NCBI RefSeq assembly: GCF_030159895.1
Contig: NZ_BSNI01000002.1
Location: 1,080,306 to 1,144,305, forward strand
DNA from: Maritalea porphyrae
Lineage (GTDB): Bacteria > Pseudomonadota > Alphaproteobacteria > Rhizobiales > Devosiaceae
Reading direction: 5' to 3'
Length of the DNA: 64,000 nucleotides
Shown here: positions 33,889 to 43,080 of the stretch, piece by piece
How the letters are laid out: each line of letters begins with the position of its first letter
How positions within the stretch are numbered: the stretch's first letter is position 1
Notes under the pieces: model-generated
Seen by the model: the letters and a program-made list of their open reading frames with translations, nothing else
Database searches by the model: none
What the model was told of the DNA's origin: nothing
Made by a program: the position numbers and the translations under genes

Positions 33889-34949
33889 TCAAAGTTCTCG
33901 TTGTTGACGATTCTGCACTTATTCGAGAAGTGCTTTCTTCGTTACTTTCCGCAGGTGATGACATCCATGTCGTCGGTACAGCTTGCGACCCAATTGATGC
34001 ACGAGGCAAAATTAAAACGCTTAACCCAGATGTGGTGACGCTAGATATCGAAATGCCAAACATGAATGGTTTGGCATTTTTGGAAAAAATCATGCGCTTG
34101 CGACCAACGCCAGTTGTGATGATTTCGACCCTCACACAAAAAGGTGCGCAAGAAACACTGCTTGCTTTGGAACTTGGCGCTGTCGACTTTGTTGCAAAAC
34201 CAGGTCACGACTTGGCTGGTGGTCTTGAGCAGTTTGGTCGGGAAGTGCGCGATAAAGTTATCGCGGCATCGCAATCAGATGTTCGTGGTCGTGCGATGGC
34301 ACGTCAACCTGCGCCAGAAAAAGCTACGCCAGCAACTCCGGTTGCGTCGGGCGCAAAGGTTTCATCAAATGCACTCATCGCAATTGGTGCATCAACCGGT
34401 GGTGTCGAAGCGGTGAAAACAGTACTTTCAGGTTTGCCAAAAGACTCGCCTCCTGTGGTGATTGCGCAGCATATGCCCGCAGGATTTACTGCTCGGTTTG
34501 CGCAGCGCTTGGATGAAACTTGCGCTTTGACTGTCGTTGAGGCCACCGAGAGATTGGTGCTGCAACCTGGTCATGCCTATGTTGCACCTGGTCACGCGCA
34601 TTTGCGTATTGAAAAGTCGTCTGGTCAATTGAAGTGCCGTCTGGGTGAAGATGGACCAGTTTCTGGTCACCGTCCGTCAGTTGATGTGCTGTTTGAATCA
34701 GTCTCCAAGCAGGTCGGAGCGGATGCTGTAGGTGCGATCTTGACGGGCATGGGGAAAGACGGCGCGAACGGCATGAAACTCATGCACGATACCGGAAGTT
34801 TTACAATTGGCCAGAGTAAATCATCGGCCCTGATTTATGGTATGCCGCGTGCTGCCATGGAGATGGGTGCCGTGGACGAAGAAGCGTCCGTAGAAAAAAT
34901 AGCAGCAAAGCTCATCAGCGCTTTGGAACGCCGTAAAGCTGCGGCATAG
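33885..34949 (+). CDS. cheB: Chemotaxis methylesterase CheB
   Basis: A 354-residue response regulator/methylesterase. The receiver domain has VVDDSALIRE and phospho-acceptor Asp54 in LDIEMPNMNG. A linker (about 130-160) leads to the catalytic domain with Ser170 in GASTGG, His196 in AQHMPAGF and the Asp of TGMGKDGANG. It removes receptor methyl groups when phosphorylated by CheA. It is translationally coupled to cheR. Confidence 0.97.
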   Translation: MIKVLVVDDSALIREVLSSLLSAGDDIHVVGTACDPIDARGKIKTLNPDVVTLDIEMPNMNGLAFLEKIMRLRPTPVVMISTLTQKGAQETLLALELGAVDFVAKPGHDLAGGLEQFGREVRDKVIAASQSDVRGRAMARQPAPEKATPATPVASGAKVSSNALIAIGASTGGVEAVKTVLSGLPKDSPPVVIAQHMPAGFTARFAQRLDETCALTVVEATERLVLQPGHAYVAPGHAHLRIEKSSGQLKCRLGEDGPVSGHRPSVDVLFESVSKQVGADAVGAILTGMGKDGANGMKLMHDTGSFTIGQSKSSALIYGMPRAAMEMGAVDEEASVEKIAAKLISALERRKAAA

Positions 34950-34974
34950 AGCATTGAGGGATTGGTAACTGTTA

Positions 34975-35034
34975 ATGGATAAGATCAGAACTGAAGTAAA
35001 TCGTATGTTTCCTGAAACTAGAGGCATCTGCTAA
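34975..35034 (+). CDS. Possible 19-codon leader frame coupled to the second cheY
   Basis: An ATG at 34975 opens a 19-residue frame (MDKIRTEVNRMFPETRGIC) whose TAA overlaps the cheY ATG as TAATG. Its own ribosome binding site is weak, while GAGG nine bases before the cheY start is adequate. It may be a coupling peptide or chance. Confidence 0.25.
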   Translation: MDKIRTEVNRMFPETRGIC

Positions 35035-35423
35035 TGCCCAAAGCAAGTTCGATGTGCGTTTTGATTGTTGATGACCAGCAATCAATGCGCGGTATTTGTA
35101 AATTCATCTTGAACCAGTTGGGGTTCAAGAACGTTGTTGAAGCCAAGTCTGGGCGCGACGCGTTGCTTAAACTCGAATCCGCAAATGTCGACCTGATTAT
35201 TTCAGATTGGAATATGGACGATGTTGACGGTTTGACCTTACTCAAGGTTATCAGAAAGCATCCGCGTACCTCTTCGATGCCTTTCATTATGGCCACTGGT
35301 CGTGGTGACAAAGAGCAAGTGAAGGAAGCAATCAGCTGTGGCGTGAATAACTATGTCATCAAGCCGTTTGATGCGGGAACGATGAAAAAGAAAATCGAAG
35401 CAGTTATTGGCGCTTTGAGTTAG
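35034..35423 (+). CDS. cheY: CheY-type response regulator, second copy
   Basis: A 129-residue single receiver domain with VDDQQSMR, phospho-acceptor in ISDWNMDDVDG, MATGRGD and YVIKPFDAGTM. The WNM motif resembles the motor-binding CheY of enterobacteria and the CheY2 type of rhizobia. It is therefore the better candidate for the regulator that binds the flagellar switch. It is closed by a UUCG-loop terminator, so cheD to this cheY may end here, before the chemoreceptor gene. Confidence 0.94.
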   Translation: MPKASSMCVLIVDDQQSMRGICKFILNQLGFKNVVEAKSGRDALLKLESANVDLIISDWNMDDVDGLTLLKVIRKHPRTSSMPFIMATGRGDKEQVKEAISCGVNNYVIKPFDAGTMKKKIEAVIGALS

Positions 35424-35450
35424 ACCAACCGCCAAATTACATACCAATTT

Positions 35451-35486
35451 AAGGCCTCTTTACTTCGGTAAAGGGGCCTTTTTATT
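35451..35486 (+). terminator. Rho-independent terminator with TTCG tetraloop
   Basis: The stem AAGGCCTCTTTAC (35451-35463) with GTAAAGGGGCCTT (35468-35480), one mismatch, is capped by a stable TTCG loop and followed by a T-run. It terminates the cheR-cheB-cheY transcript. Confidence 0.92.
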
Positions 35487-35535
35487 TAGATTTGATTCAG
35501 GAGTTCTGTTGTAGTCTTGGTAACCAACAATAATT

Positions 35536-35567
35536 GTTCGAACGCGCGGGGGTAATAGCGCTCGAAC
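35536..35567. promoter_or_regulatory. Inverted repeat upstream of the chemoreceptor gene
   Basis: GTTCGAACGC (35536-35545) and GCGCTCGAAC (35558-35567) form a 10-bp inverted repeat with one mismatch and a 12-base spacer, about 60 bases before the receptor start. A second small palindrome (CTCGTTCGAG) lies near 35603. It is a possible operator or leader hairpin; the regulator is unknown. Confidence 0.35.
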
Positions 35568-35626
35568 GAATTTGCGCGAACCGGCGCTGTATTATTGAAT
35601 TGCTCGTTCGAGGTGGAGAAGACTCG

Positions 35627-38149
35627 ATGTTAAAAAGTATGAAGTTGCCAACAATCAAGATTTCCCAGAAATTGCCAATGGTCCTCGTGGGGGCGGCGCT
35701 TTTTGTTGCACTTGGGGTAGGGCTTGTAAGCTACCGGGTCAGCGAATCCACCGTAAACCAAATGGCGGAGCAAAGATTGTCGACGATTGCGTCTATACGC
35801 GCTGAGTCGATGACCGGGTTGCTGGAAAATATGAAAACCGACCTGCTGAAAACCGCAGGTGACGGGGCATTGGGCAGCTCATTGAGCGAGTTGCGAAGCA
35901 CTTGGGAACAAGCTGACAAGAACCCGACAGCGTTTTTGCAAGAAGGTTTTATAACCAACAACCCTCACGCTGAAAACGAACGGCATCTGGCCAATACCGC
36001 TAAGCAATTCACAAACTACGATTTCTCGCATTCTCGCATCCACCCGAGCCTCTCCACTCAGGCGGTCAATGCGGGCTATCGTGACGTTTTGATGATTTCA
36101 GCGGATGGCGTTGTTGTTTATTCGGTGTTCAAGAATGTCGACTTTGCCACGCAGATTGAAGCGGGCACAATCCTAGATTCGCTCTACAAGTCAGCGCTTG
36201 AAGTACCAGAAGGCGAAGTTGCCTTCACAGATTTCGCGCCTTACGCAGCCTATAATGGCGCGGCGGCAAGCTTCATGGGCGCAAAGGTTCTCGATACAAA
36301 AGGCAATGTTGCAGGCGTCCTGGCATTTGGTGTGCCGATCGATACAATCGCAAACTTCGTTAGCCTGAAGAAGGGTCTTGGTGAAACTGGCGAAACACTA
36401 CTTGTAGGTGCAGACAATTTGCTTCGTGTAGATTCAACATTTACCGAAGAAAATGATCAATTCACAACAAGTTTTGAAGCCGAAGCAATTACCGCAGCAC
36501 TTGCCGGTGAGCAAGCGCAAAGCATCACCAGTGCTTACCGCAACGAAAAGATGCATGTTGAAGCAGTTCCTGTATCCTTCGCTGGTGTTAATTGGGCAAT
36601 GGTCGCTGTAGAAAGCTTTGCGGCACTTCACAAACCAGTTGAAGAAATGCGCAACATGATGCTGCTCGTTGGCGGCGGAACAATGTTGATAGCTGTCCTA
36701 GTTGGACTGTTCTTCTCCCGTACGATCACAGGCAATATCTCAAACCTCACCGCAACCATGCGCGATTTGGCTGAGGGTGACCTTGATGTTGAAGTGCGCG
36801 GATCTGATCGCACCGACGAGTTGGGCGAAATGGCACGCGCGGTTGAAGTGTTCCGTGAGAACGGTATCAAAGTGCTGCAAATGACCGAGGAAGAAAAAGA
36901 AGCTTCACAGCGTCGCGGTGTTGAACGTCGCAAAATGATGGAAGAGTTGCAAAACGCGTTTGGCGCGGTTGTTGATGCAGCTGTCGATGGTGACTTCTCG
37001 CAACGGGTTCAAGCTGAATTTCCTGATGAAGAACTCAACCGTTTGGCGCATGGCGTGAATAACTTGGTTGAAACTGTAGATCGTGGTGTTGGCGAAACGG
37101 CTAAAGTATTGTCAGCGCTTGCCAATACAGACCTTACGCAGCGTATGGAAGGCAACTACAAAGGCGCCTTCAAAAAACTGCAAGATGATACCAACCGCGT
37201 TGGTGAGCAGCTAACAGAAGTTGTTGGCAAAATCCGCACAACATCACGTGGGTTGAAAACCGCAACAGGTGAAATTCTTTCAGGTGCGAACGATTTGTCT
37301 GAGCGCACGACTCGTCAAGCCGCTTCAATTGAAGAAACATCGGCTTCAACTGAACAGCTCGCCGAAACCGTTCGAGACAACACAGAGCGCGCTCAGAAAG
37401 CTCAAGCTTCAGCAAGCGAAGCCCGCTCAGTCGCCGAACGCGGTGGCCAGGTGATGAACGAAGCGAACGAAGCGATGCAGCGTATCACAGCATCTGCTGC
37501 GAAAATCTCAGATATTATCGGCATGATCGATGATATCGCGTTCCAAACCAACTTGCTTGCGCTGAACGCTTCGGTTGAAGCCGCCCGCGCCGGTGAAGCT
37601 GGTAAGGGCTTCGCGGTTGTGGCCGTTGAAGTTCGTCGCTTGGCACAATCTGCGGCCGAAGCGTCTTCTGAGGTTAAAGTGCTCATCGAGCAGTCTGGCT
37701 CTGAAGTGAACAGTGGTACCAAATTGGTGGCGCAAGCAGCGCAGAACCTTGATGGCATCGTTGAATCAGTTCGCGGCGTTACGGCATTGATGGACGAGAT
37801 TGCAAGAGAAAGCAAAGAGCAGTCGAATTCAATCAATGACATCTCAATGTCAATTGCTGAGATGGATGAGATGACACAACGTAACGCATCATTGGTTGAA
37901 GAGACCAATGCAGCTATTGAGCAAACCGAGAGCCAGGCGAACGAGCTTGACCAGATTGTTGATGTGTTTGTCACTGATGGTGCAGCACGCCGCTCTTCGC
38001 AGTCGGTGCCCGCAGCTGATCCAGCACCGGCACCACAGCCGGCGACAGGTATTAAGGCATTGCAGCAAAAAGTTGCCACAGTCGCCAAGTCATACCTGTC
38101 AAATGGTAACGCGGCGGTCGACACAGACGCTGAATGGAAAGAGTTCTAA
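35627..38149 (+). CDS. Methyl-accepting chemotaxis protein with Cache-type sensor
   Basis: An 840-residue transmembrane receptor. TM1 lies at about 18-35, a periplasmic Cache-like sensor at about 40-335 ([38 protein letters not shown]), and TM2 at about 342-364. A HAMP domain follows, with a second HAMP-like stretch (about 440-530), then the signalling hairpin whose tip is [20 protein letters not shown] (about 633-655). The last five residues, EWKEF, fit the x-W-x-x-F tether that recruits CheR/CheB in other bacteria. The ATG at 35627 has GGAG eight bases upstream and places TM1 correctly; an earlier start at 35534 lacks a binding site. It is a paralogue of the receptor at the left edge. Confidence 0.95.
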   Translation: MLKSMKLPTIKISQKLPMVLVGAALFVALGVGLVSYRVSESTVNQMAEQRLSTIASIRAESMTGLLENMKTDLLKTAGDGALGSSLSELRSTWEQADKNPTAFLQEGFITNNPHAENERHLANTAKQFTNYDFSHSRIHPSLSTQAVNAGYRDVLMISADGVVVYSVFKNVDFATQIEAGTILDSLYKSALEVPEGEVAFTDFAPYAAYNGAAASFMGAKVLDTKGNVAGVLAFGVPIDTIANFVSLKKGLGETGETLLVGADNLLRVDSTFTEENDQFTTSFEAEAITAALAGEQAQSITSAYRNEKMHVEAVPVSFAGVNWAMVAVESFAALHKPVEEMRNMMLLVGGGTMLIAVLVGLFFSRTITGNISNLTATMRDLAEGDLDVEVRGSDRTDELGEMARAVEVFRENGIKVLQMTEEEKEASQRRGVERRKMMEELQNAFGAVVDAAVDGDFSQRVQAEFPDEELNRLAHGVNNLVETVDRGVGETAKVLSALANTDLTQRMEGNYKGAFKKLQDDTNRVGEQLTEVVGKIRTTSRGLKTATGEILSGANDLSERTTRQAASIEETSASTEQLAETVRDNTERAQKAQASASEARSVAERGGQVMNEANEAMQRITASAAKISDIIGMIDDIAFQTNLLALNASVEAARAGEAGKGFAVVAVEVRRLAQSAAEASSEVKVLIEQSGSEVNSGTKLVAQAAQNLDGIVESVRGVTALMDEIARESKEQSNSINDISMSIAEMDEMTQRNASLVEETNAAIEQTESQANELDQIVDVFVTDGAARRSSQSVPAADPAPAPQPATGIKALQQKVATVAKSYLSNGNAAVDTDAEWKEF

Positions 38150-38177
38150 AACTCTGCCTACAAAGACTTTTGGAATT

Positions 38178-38207
38178 AAGGCGGCCCTTTGGTCGCCTTT
38201 TTCTTTT
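38178..38207 (+). terminator. Rho-independent terminator
   Basis: The stem AAGGCGGCC (38178-38186) with GGTCGCCTT (38191-38199) has one G-U pair and a four-base loop, followed by a T-rich tail. It ends the chemoreceptor transcript, in a convergent gap with the DUF4424 gene. Confidence 0.88.
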
Positions 38208-38227
38208 CTCAACACCAGCTAATCATT

Positions 38228-39220
38228 CTAGTAATCGCGGTAGCCTTGCGTTACCGCCATCACAATGTCTTGGTTTGGTGTGTAGTTTTCAGCTTCAAAC
38301 CTAAACTGGGTTGGCGCAATTTTTGTCAGTTTGCCGTCCCAGCACAATGTCACGATGTTGCGCGGGTCAGACTTGTCCAGAGTGAGCCGGAAATTGCCAA
38401 TCGTTCCTGCCCAATTATTGCCGGTTTGCAGGATGTAGCCCACTTCACTTATGAGCGGGTTGGCGATCTTGGCATTTATCTTCTCAAGTGCATTCCATTC
38501 GCCTTCGCTGGCGCAAAACTCTTTCTGGAAGTAAGCTTTGAAGCTCCAGTCGTCATAGGTGACGTCGCCTGCGAAAAACTGGCCGCCAATTATTGGCGCA
38601 TAGCTATGGTCGACCTGCACAGCCACATTCGGTTCGAAGGTATACTGCCAAACATAGTATATTTCGGTTGTCCAGGCGCGTCGTTCATATCCATCGGCGT
38701 CTTTAACCAGCAATTTTTCTTGCCTTAGTTCATCCAACAAAACGACATTTTTCACGTCGTCATATTCGTTATCAAAACCAAAACTCCAGAAATCGTCAAA
38801 CGGCGCGAGCGGCAGACCACGTTGTTTGAAGAAGTCAGTAACGTTGCGACCATCGTGTGATTTTATGTTGATGATCTCACGTGGTTCGATGGCAACGCCA
38901 TCGATTTTGGTGGTGAAGTTGATAAATCTTGTGTCCGCAAAATGCTCTGGGTAGCTTTCATAAACGCTCTCAGCCGTAATCTTGGGCAATGGGAACGCTA
39001 CAGTTAGGTTGGCTGGCGATCCGGTAATGTTTTTGTAGACATAACTCACCTTCACCAGGTCTTTGCTGACATAGAGGTCTTCGCTGAGCATACGCACCTT
39101 GTCAGTTTTTTCTAATACAATGCCGCCAGCCGATATTTTTGCCGAACTGTCATTTGCAACTGCATTGCCGTTTGCAGCCAGCAGACAGGCCGTAAAAATT
39201 GCAAGACTCTTTGTGCGCAT
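38228..39220 (-). CDS. Exported DUF4424-type protein
   Basis: A 330-residue protein with a signal peptide (about 1-22, NAVANDSS). The segments ISAGGIVLEKTDKVRMLSED, LVKVSYVYKNITGSPANLTV and VAFPLP are the characteristic start of DUF4424 proteins, which are periplasmic or outer-membrane-associated and of unknown function. The mature part is beta-rich, with VWQYTFEPNVAVQVDHSYAP and DKSDPRNIVTLCWDGKL. It is monocistronic, with a stem-loop in its leader. Confidence 0.8.
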   Translation of the reverse strand: MRTKSLAIFTACLLAANGNAVANDSSAKISAGGIVLEKTDKVRMLSEDLYVSKDLVKVSYVYKNITGSPANLTVAFPLPKITAESVYESYPEHFADTRFINFTTKIDGVAIEPREIINIKSHDGRNVTDFFKQRGLPLAPFDDFWSFGFDNEYDDVKNVVLLDELRQEKLLVKDADGYERRAWTTEIYYVWQYTFEPNVAVQVDHSYAPIIGGQFFAGDVTYDDWSFKAYFQKEFCASEGEWNALEKINAKIANPLISEVGYILQTGNNWAGTIGNFRLTLDKSDPRNIVTLCWDGKLTKIAPTQFRFEAENYTPNQDIVMAVTQGYRDY

Positions 39221-39290
39221 GATTGTCTCCCTGTTTTTTTAAGATTGGCACAGGGCGCCGGTTTGGCAAATGATAAAGGTCAAACAAATA

Positions 39291-39318
39291 CACCCGACCT
39301 TTTGTAAAGGCCGGGTGC
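39291..39318 (-). other. Stem-loop in the leader of the DUF4424 gene
   Basis: CACCCGACCTTT (39291-39302) and AAAGGCCGGGTG (39307-39318) form a 12-bp stem with a four-base loop. The single imperfect position is A-C on the plus strand but G-U in minus-strand RNA, so the fold favours the DUF4424 leader, about 70 bases before its start. It may be a regulatory or stabilising hairpin; no long T-run is present. Confidence 0.4.
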
Positions 39319-39491
39319 GTGTTCAAGCCCACGAAAGGAAAGGGGGAGTGGGCCCGATAAGATGTCGTTTTAGGCAGGTGACATCGTGACATTAACATGA
39401 TTTTTATAATCATGTTTAAATTGATTTGCAAGAGCCAATTGTAATTATGCGCCAAATGTCCCATTTGAATTGAGTTCAGAAAGCGAGACAG

Positions 39492-39857
39492 ATGAATTCA
39501 TTTAAACGGACAATGTGGCTGAGTGCTGGGCTTATCAGCTTCGGACTTGGGTTTGTCGGTGCCTTTTTGCCACTTTTGCCGACCACCCCCTTTATGTTGT
39601 TGGCGGTTTTTTGTTTCGCACGAAGTTCGGATCGGCTGCATAATTGGTTGGTAAACCATCCACAATTTGGCCCCGCAATCCAAGATTGGAATGAACGAGG
39701 TGCCATTGCGCCGCGCGTAAAAGTCATAGCAGTGCTTTCAATGCTTGCAGTGCTCGCAATTAGCTATGTGGTGGGTGTGCCTATGCACGTGGTCATCATT
39801 CAAATCGTCACATTGTGCGCTGTTGCAACCTTTATCCTTACTCGACCATCATCGTAA
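39492..39857 (+). CDS. DUF454 (YbaN-like) inner-membrane protein
   Basis: A 121-residue membrane protein with the DUF454 signature LGFVGAFLPLLPTTPFMLLA, FCFARSSDRLHNWLVNHPQF and WNERGAI, and two more hydrophobic segments near the C-terminus. Its biochemical function is unknown. The start has an upstream AGAAAGCGAG. It immediately precedes the malate synthase promoter; its last bases overlap the left arm of the operator palindrome. Confidence 0.9.
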   Translation: MNSFKRTMWLSAGLISFGLGFVGAFLPLLPTTPFMLLAVFCFARSSDRLHNWLVNHPQFGPAIQDWNERGAIAPRVKVIAVLSMLAVLAISYVVGVPMHVVIIQIVTLCAVATFILTRPSS

Positions 39858-39882
39858 TTCCATAATGTGGAATTGCATTCCA
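39856..39882. promoter_or_regulatory. Overlapping palindromes, probable IclR-type operator for glcB
   Basis: AATTCCA-TAATG-TGGAATT (39856-39874) and TGGAAT-TGC-ATTCCA (39868-39882) are two perfect palindromes sharing one arm. The second closely resembles the E. coli IclR operator core (TGGAAA/TTTCCA with a short centre). It lies six bases before the -35 of the glcB promoter, and a further TGGAAT half-site occurs at 39922. An IclR-family gene follows glcB, making it the likely binding protein. Confidence 0.65.
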
Positions 39883-39887
39883 TTTTG

Positions 39888-39915
39888 TTGACAGGTTCAA
39901 ATTTTCCTCTATTCT
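39888..39915 (+). promoter_or_regulatory. Candidate sigma-70 promoter of glcB
   Basis: TTGACA (39888-39893, a full consensus match) and TATTCT (39910-39915) are separated by 16 bases. The start codon follows 28 bases later, with GGGAG in between as a ribosome binding site. Confidence 0.65.
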
Positions 39916-39943
39916 CTGCGGTGGAATAAACGGGAGAATTTGA

Positions 39944-42112
39944 ATGGCTGATACCTACATCCAATATGGAACACTAAAAGTTGCACAACCCTTGGCGGAC
40001 CTTGTCACGGATAAGGTGTTGGATGGTTTGCCCCTTACAGCAGATCAGGTGTGGGCGTCATTTGAAAATATCCTCAACAGTCTTGGGCCTCGTAATCGCG
40101 AGTTACTTGCATTCAGAGAGACACTGCAAGCCAAGATTGACGAATGGCACAAAGCCCGCGCGGGCAAGCCAATTGATCAAGGCGAATACCAAGCCTTTCT
40201 CAAGGAGATTGGCTACTTAGTGCCTGAAGGCGGCGATTTCAAAATCGCAACCCAAAATGTAGATCCAGAAATTGCAAAAGTTGCTGGGCCACAACTTGTT
40301 GTGCCGGTTATGAATGCGCGCTTTGCACTAAATGCCGCAAACGCACGCTGGGGCAGCCTTTACGATGCCTATTACGGCACTGACGCTATTTCACAAGAAG
40401 GCGACCTCGCACCAGGCAAGGGTTATAACGCAAAACGCGGAGACGCCGTTATTGCTGCCGCCGCGGCATTTTTGGATGAGGCTGCTCCACTTATTAACGC
40501 AAAGCATGGAGATGTCATTCGCTATGAGATCTCAAATGCTAATCTCGTGGCCAAGCTTGAAAGTGGCGAAACACAACTTGCAGATCCGTCACAATTCTTG
40601 GGCACGCGCGACAACAAGGGCGCACTTGGCATTTTGCTTAAAAACAACGGTTTGCACATTGAAATTGTCATAGATCCGAGCGATCCAATTGGCGGGCAAA
40701 GCAGGGCCGGCGTCAAAGACATCAACGTTGAATCAGCGATGACTGCCATTCAGGATTGCGAAGATTCTGTCGCTGCAGTGGACGCAGAAGACAAAGCGGC
40801 AGTCTATGGCAACTGGTTGGGGCTAATGAAGGGCGATCTTTCTGCCAGCTTCCAAAAGGGCGGCAAAACGATGACCCGCGCACTCAATCCAGATTTGGCA
40901 TTTGAAGGGAAAAACGGCGAAGCCATTTCGCTGCCTGGGCGATCCTTGCTTTTGGTGCGCAATGTTGGTCACCTGATGACCATTGACGCGGTTCTAGATA
41001 AAGATGGCAATGAGGTGCCTGAAGGCATGCTCGATGCGCTGATGACCGTTTTGTGCGCGATGCATGATCTGAAAAAATCAACAGGCATCCGCAACTCTCG
41101 CGCCGGCTCGATCTATATTGTGAAGCCGAAGATGCATGGTCCTGACGAGGTCAAACTCGCCAATGATTTGTTCAACTTGGTCGAAGATGAGCTTGGCCTT
41201 GCGCGCCACACAGTCAAAATTGGCGTGATGGATGAAGAGCGCCGCACGACCGTAAACTTGAAAGAGTGCATCCGTGCCGTAAAAGACCGGATTGTGTTTA
41301 TCAATACGGGCTTCCTTGATCGGACCGGCGATGAAATTCATACCTCAATGCAAGCAGGCCCCGTTCTGCCAAAAGGCGTCATCAAAGGACAGCCTTGGTT
41401 GGCTGCCTATGAAGACTGGAATGTCGACAATGGCTTGGAAACGGGTTTTTCCGGCACCGCGCAGATCGGCAAAGGCATGTGGGCAATGCCTGATGAAATG
41501 GCGGAAATGGTTGTACAAAAGATCGGCCACCTAAACGCCGGTGCAAACTGCGCTTGGGTGCCATCTCCAACGGCAGCAACGCTGCACGCCATGCATTATC
41601 ATCAGCTCAATGTGTTCGATCGCCAAGCTGAACTGGAAAAACGTGCCAAGGCCAGCCTCACTGACATTCTGACACCGCCATTGCTTGCTGGCCAAAACCT
41701 TTCATCAGAAGAAGTCTCCGCTGAACTGGAAAACAATGCGCAAGGCATTCTGGGATATGTCGTTCGCTGGATCGACCAGGGTGTTGGCTGTTCAAAGGTG
41801 CCGGACATTCATGATGTTGGTTTGATGGAAGACCGCGCAACTTTGCGTATTTCTTCTCAGCACATTGCAAACTGGCTGGAACATGGTTTGGTTAGCAAAG
41901 ACCAAGTGATGGACGCAATGAAGAAAATGGCAGCTATTGTTGATCAACAAAATGCCGGCGATCCGCTTTATCGTCCAATGGCAGGGGACTTTGATGCTTC
42001 AATCGCCTTCCAAGCGGCTTGTGATTTGGTTTTTGATGGCGTGAACCAGCCAAGCGGTTACACCGAGCCAATTCTGCACCAGCGACGCAAACAAGCCAAA
42101 GCTGCCGCCTAG
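39944..42112 (+). CDS. glcB: Malate synthase G
   Basis: A 722-residue enzyme condensing glyoxylate with acetyl-CoA to give malate, the second step of the glyoxylate shunt. Length and motifs are typical of the G isoform: [57 protein letters not shown]-like stretch (here [19 protein letters not shown]), [37 protein letters not shown]. It is controlled by an apparent IclR-type operator upstream and followed nine bases later by an IclR-family gene, a local regulatory pair. No isocitrate lyase gene is in the window. Confidence 0.97.
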   Translation: MADTYIQYGTLKVAQPLADLVTDKVLDGLPLTADQVWASFENILNSLGPRNRELLAFRETLQAKIDEWHKARAGKPIDQGEYQAFLKEIGYLVPEGGDFKIATQNVDPEIAKVAGPQLVVPVMNARFALNAANARWGSLYDAYYGTDAISQEGDLAPGKGYNAKRGDAVIAAAAAFLDEAAPLINAKHGDVIRYEISNANLVAKLESGETQLADPSQFLGTRDNKGALGILLKNNGLHIEIVIDPSDPIGGQSRAGVKDINVESAMTAIQDCEDSVAAVDAEDKAAVYGNWLGLMKGDLSASFQKGGKTMTRALNPDLAFEGKNGEAISLPGRSLLLVRNVGHLMTIDAVLDKDGNEVPEGMLDALMTVLCAMHDLKKSTGIRNSRAGSIYIVKPKMHGPDEVKLANDLFNLVEDELGLARHTVKIGVMDEERRTTVNLKECIRAVKDRIVFINTGFLDRTGDEIHTSMQAGPVLPKGVIKGQPWLAAYEDWNVDNGLETGFSGTAQIGKGMWAMPDEMAEMVVQKIGHLNAGANCAWVPSPTAATLHAMHYHQLNVFDRQAELEKRAKASLTDILTPPLLAGQNLSSEEVSAELENNAQGILGYVVRWIDQGVGCSKVPDIHDVGLMEDRATLRISSQHIANWLEHGLVSKDQVMDAMKKMAAIVDQQNAGDPLYRPMAGDFDASIAFQAACDLVFDGVNQPSGYTEPILHQRRKQAKAAA

Positions 42113-42121
42113 TCACCAAAG

Positions 42122-42922
42122 ATGGCGCAAGTGGCAAACAAAGAGCAATCAAAAGGCAGCGTGCAGTCACTCAACCGCGCGCTTGCCCTTTTGCAATTGC
42201 TCGCCGAGCATCCAGATGGTCTTACCTTGGCTGAGATTGCGCCATTGGCGGAATTGGCGCCATCAACAACCCACCGCTTGCTTTCGAGCTTGCAGGCGTT
42301 GGATTTTGTTAGTTTTGAAACCGACACAAATCGCTGGTTTGTCGGGTTGGCGGCATTTCGAGCTGGAGCGGGATATTTGCGACGCCGCGATCATATCGCG
42401 ACGGCGCGCCAAACCATGCGCGAATTGGTGGCGCAAACGGGGGAAACTTCAAACCTAGCGGTTGTGAAAAACGCAACATTGACCTTCGTGGCGCAAATCG
42501 AATGTAATGAAGCGATGCGCATGGCGGTGCCGCTGGGCGCGCGCGGGCCGCTTCACGCAAGTGCGGTTGGCAAGGCAATTCTAGCATTTAGCCCAAGCCC
42601 ACAACGTGACAATACGATTGGGCAAATTGAGTTTTTTAGCCTCACGGAAAAAACCCACGGGACGGTTGAACAATTGCGTGCCGATTTTCAGCTCATTCGA
42701 GCGCGCGGCTACGCAATAGATGACGAAGAGCAATCCATTGGGCTTCGGTGCATCGGCGCACCAATATTTGATGAATTTGGCGAGCCAATATTCGCGGTGT
42801 CAATTTCGGGGCCCACCGTTCGGGTGAAAGCTGAGAAAGTAGAAGAACTTGCCGACTATGTGATGGCTGCTGCGCGACATATTACGGACCAAATTGGTGG
42901 CATTGCACCGCGCGCGAATTGA
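42122..42922 (+). CDS. IclR family transcriptional regulator
   Basis: A 266-residue regulator with an N-terminal winged helix (about 15-75, VQSLNRALALLQLLAEHPDG, STTHRLLSSLQAL) and a C-terminal effector domain (TSNLAVVKNATLTFVAQIEC, GPLHASAVGKAILAF, GYAIDDEEQSIGLRCIGAPI). It is nine bases downstream of glcB, and IclR-like palindromes lie at the glcB promoter, so autoregulated control of the glyoxylate shunt is the natural reading. The effector could be glyoxylate or a related acid. Confidence 0.92.
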   Translation: MAQVANKEQSKGSVQSLNRALALLQLLAEHPDGLTLAEIAPLAELAPSTTHRLLSSLQALDFVSFETDTNRWFVGLAAFRAGAGYLRRRDHIATARQTMRELVAQTGETSNLAVVKNATLTFVAQIECNEAMRMAVPLGARGPLHASAVGKAILAFSPSPQRDNTIGQIEFFSLTEKTHGTVEQLRADFQLIRARGYAIDDEEQSIGLRCIGAPIFDEFGEPIFAVSISGPTVRVKAEKVEELADYVMAAARHITDQIGGIAPRAN

Positions 42923-43080
42923 CATTGAGTTCACAAAAAGTTGTTGGTAGCCGGTTGTAAAATTCTGCACTGTTGCCAAAACGCAGTATCAAACATTTCT
43001 GTTTTGCGTTATGTGTCGACCAACTCAAGAATAACCGACCGGAGGTGGAACCATTTCCGGCCAGCTAGATTTAGTGTGTT

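Noticed and set aside
37402-38124. A 240-codon open frame antisense to the chemoreceptor signalling domain
   Set aside because: Ala/Ser/Thr-rich shadow of the coiled-coil signalling region.
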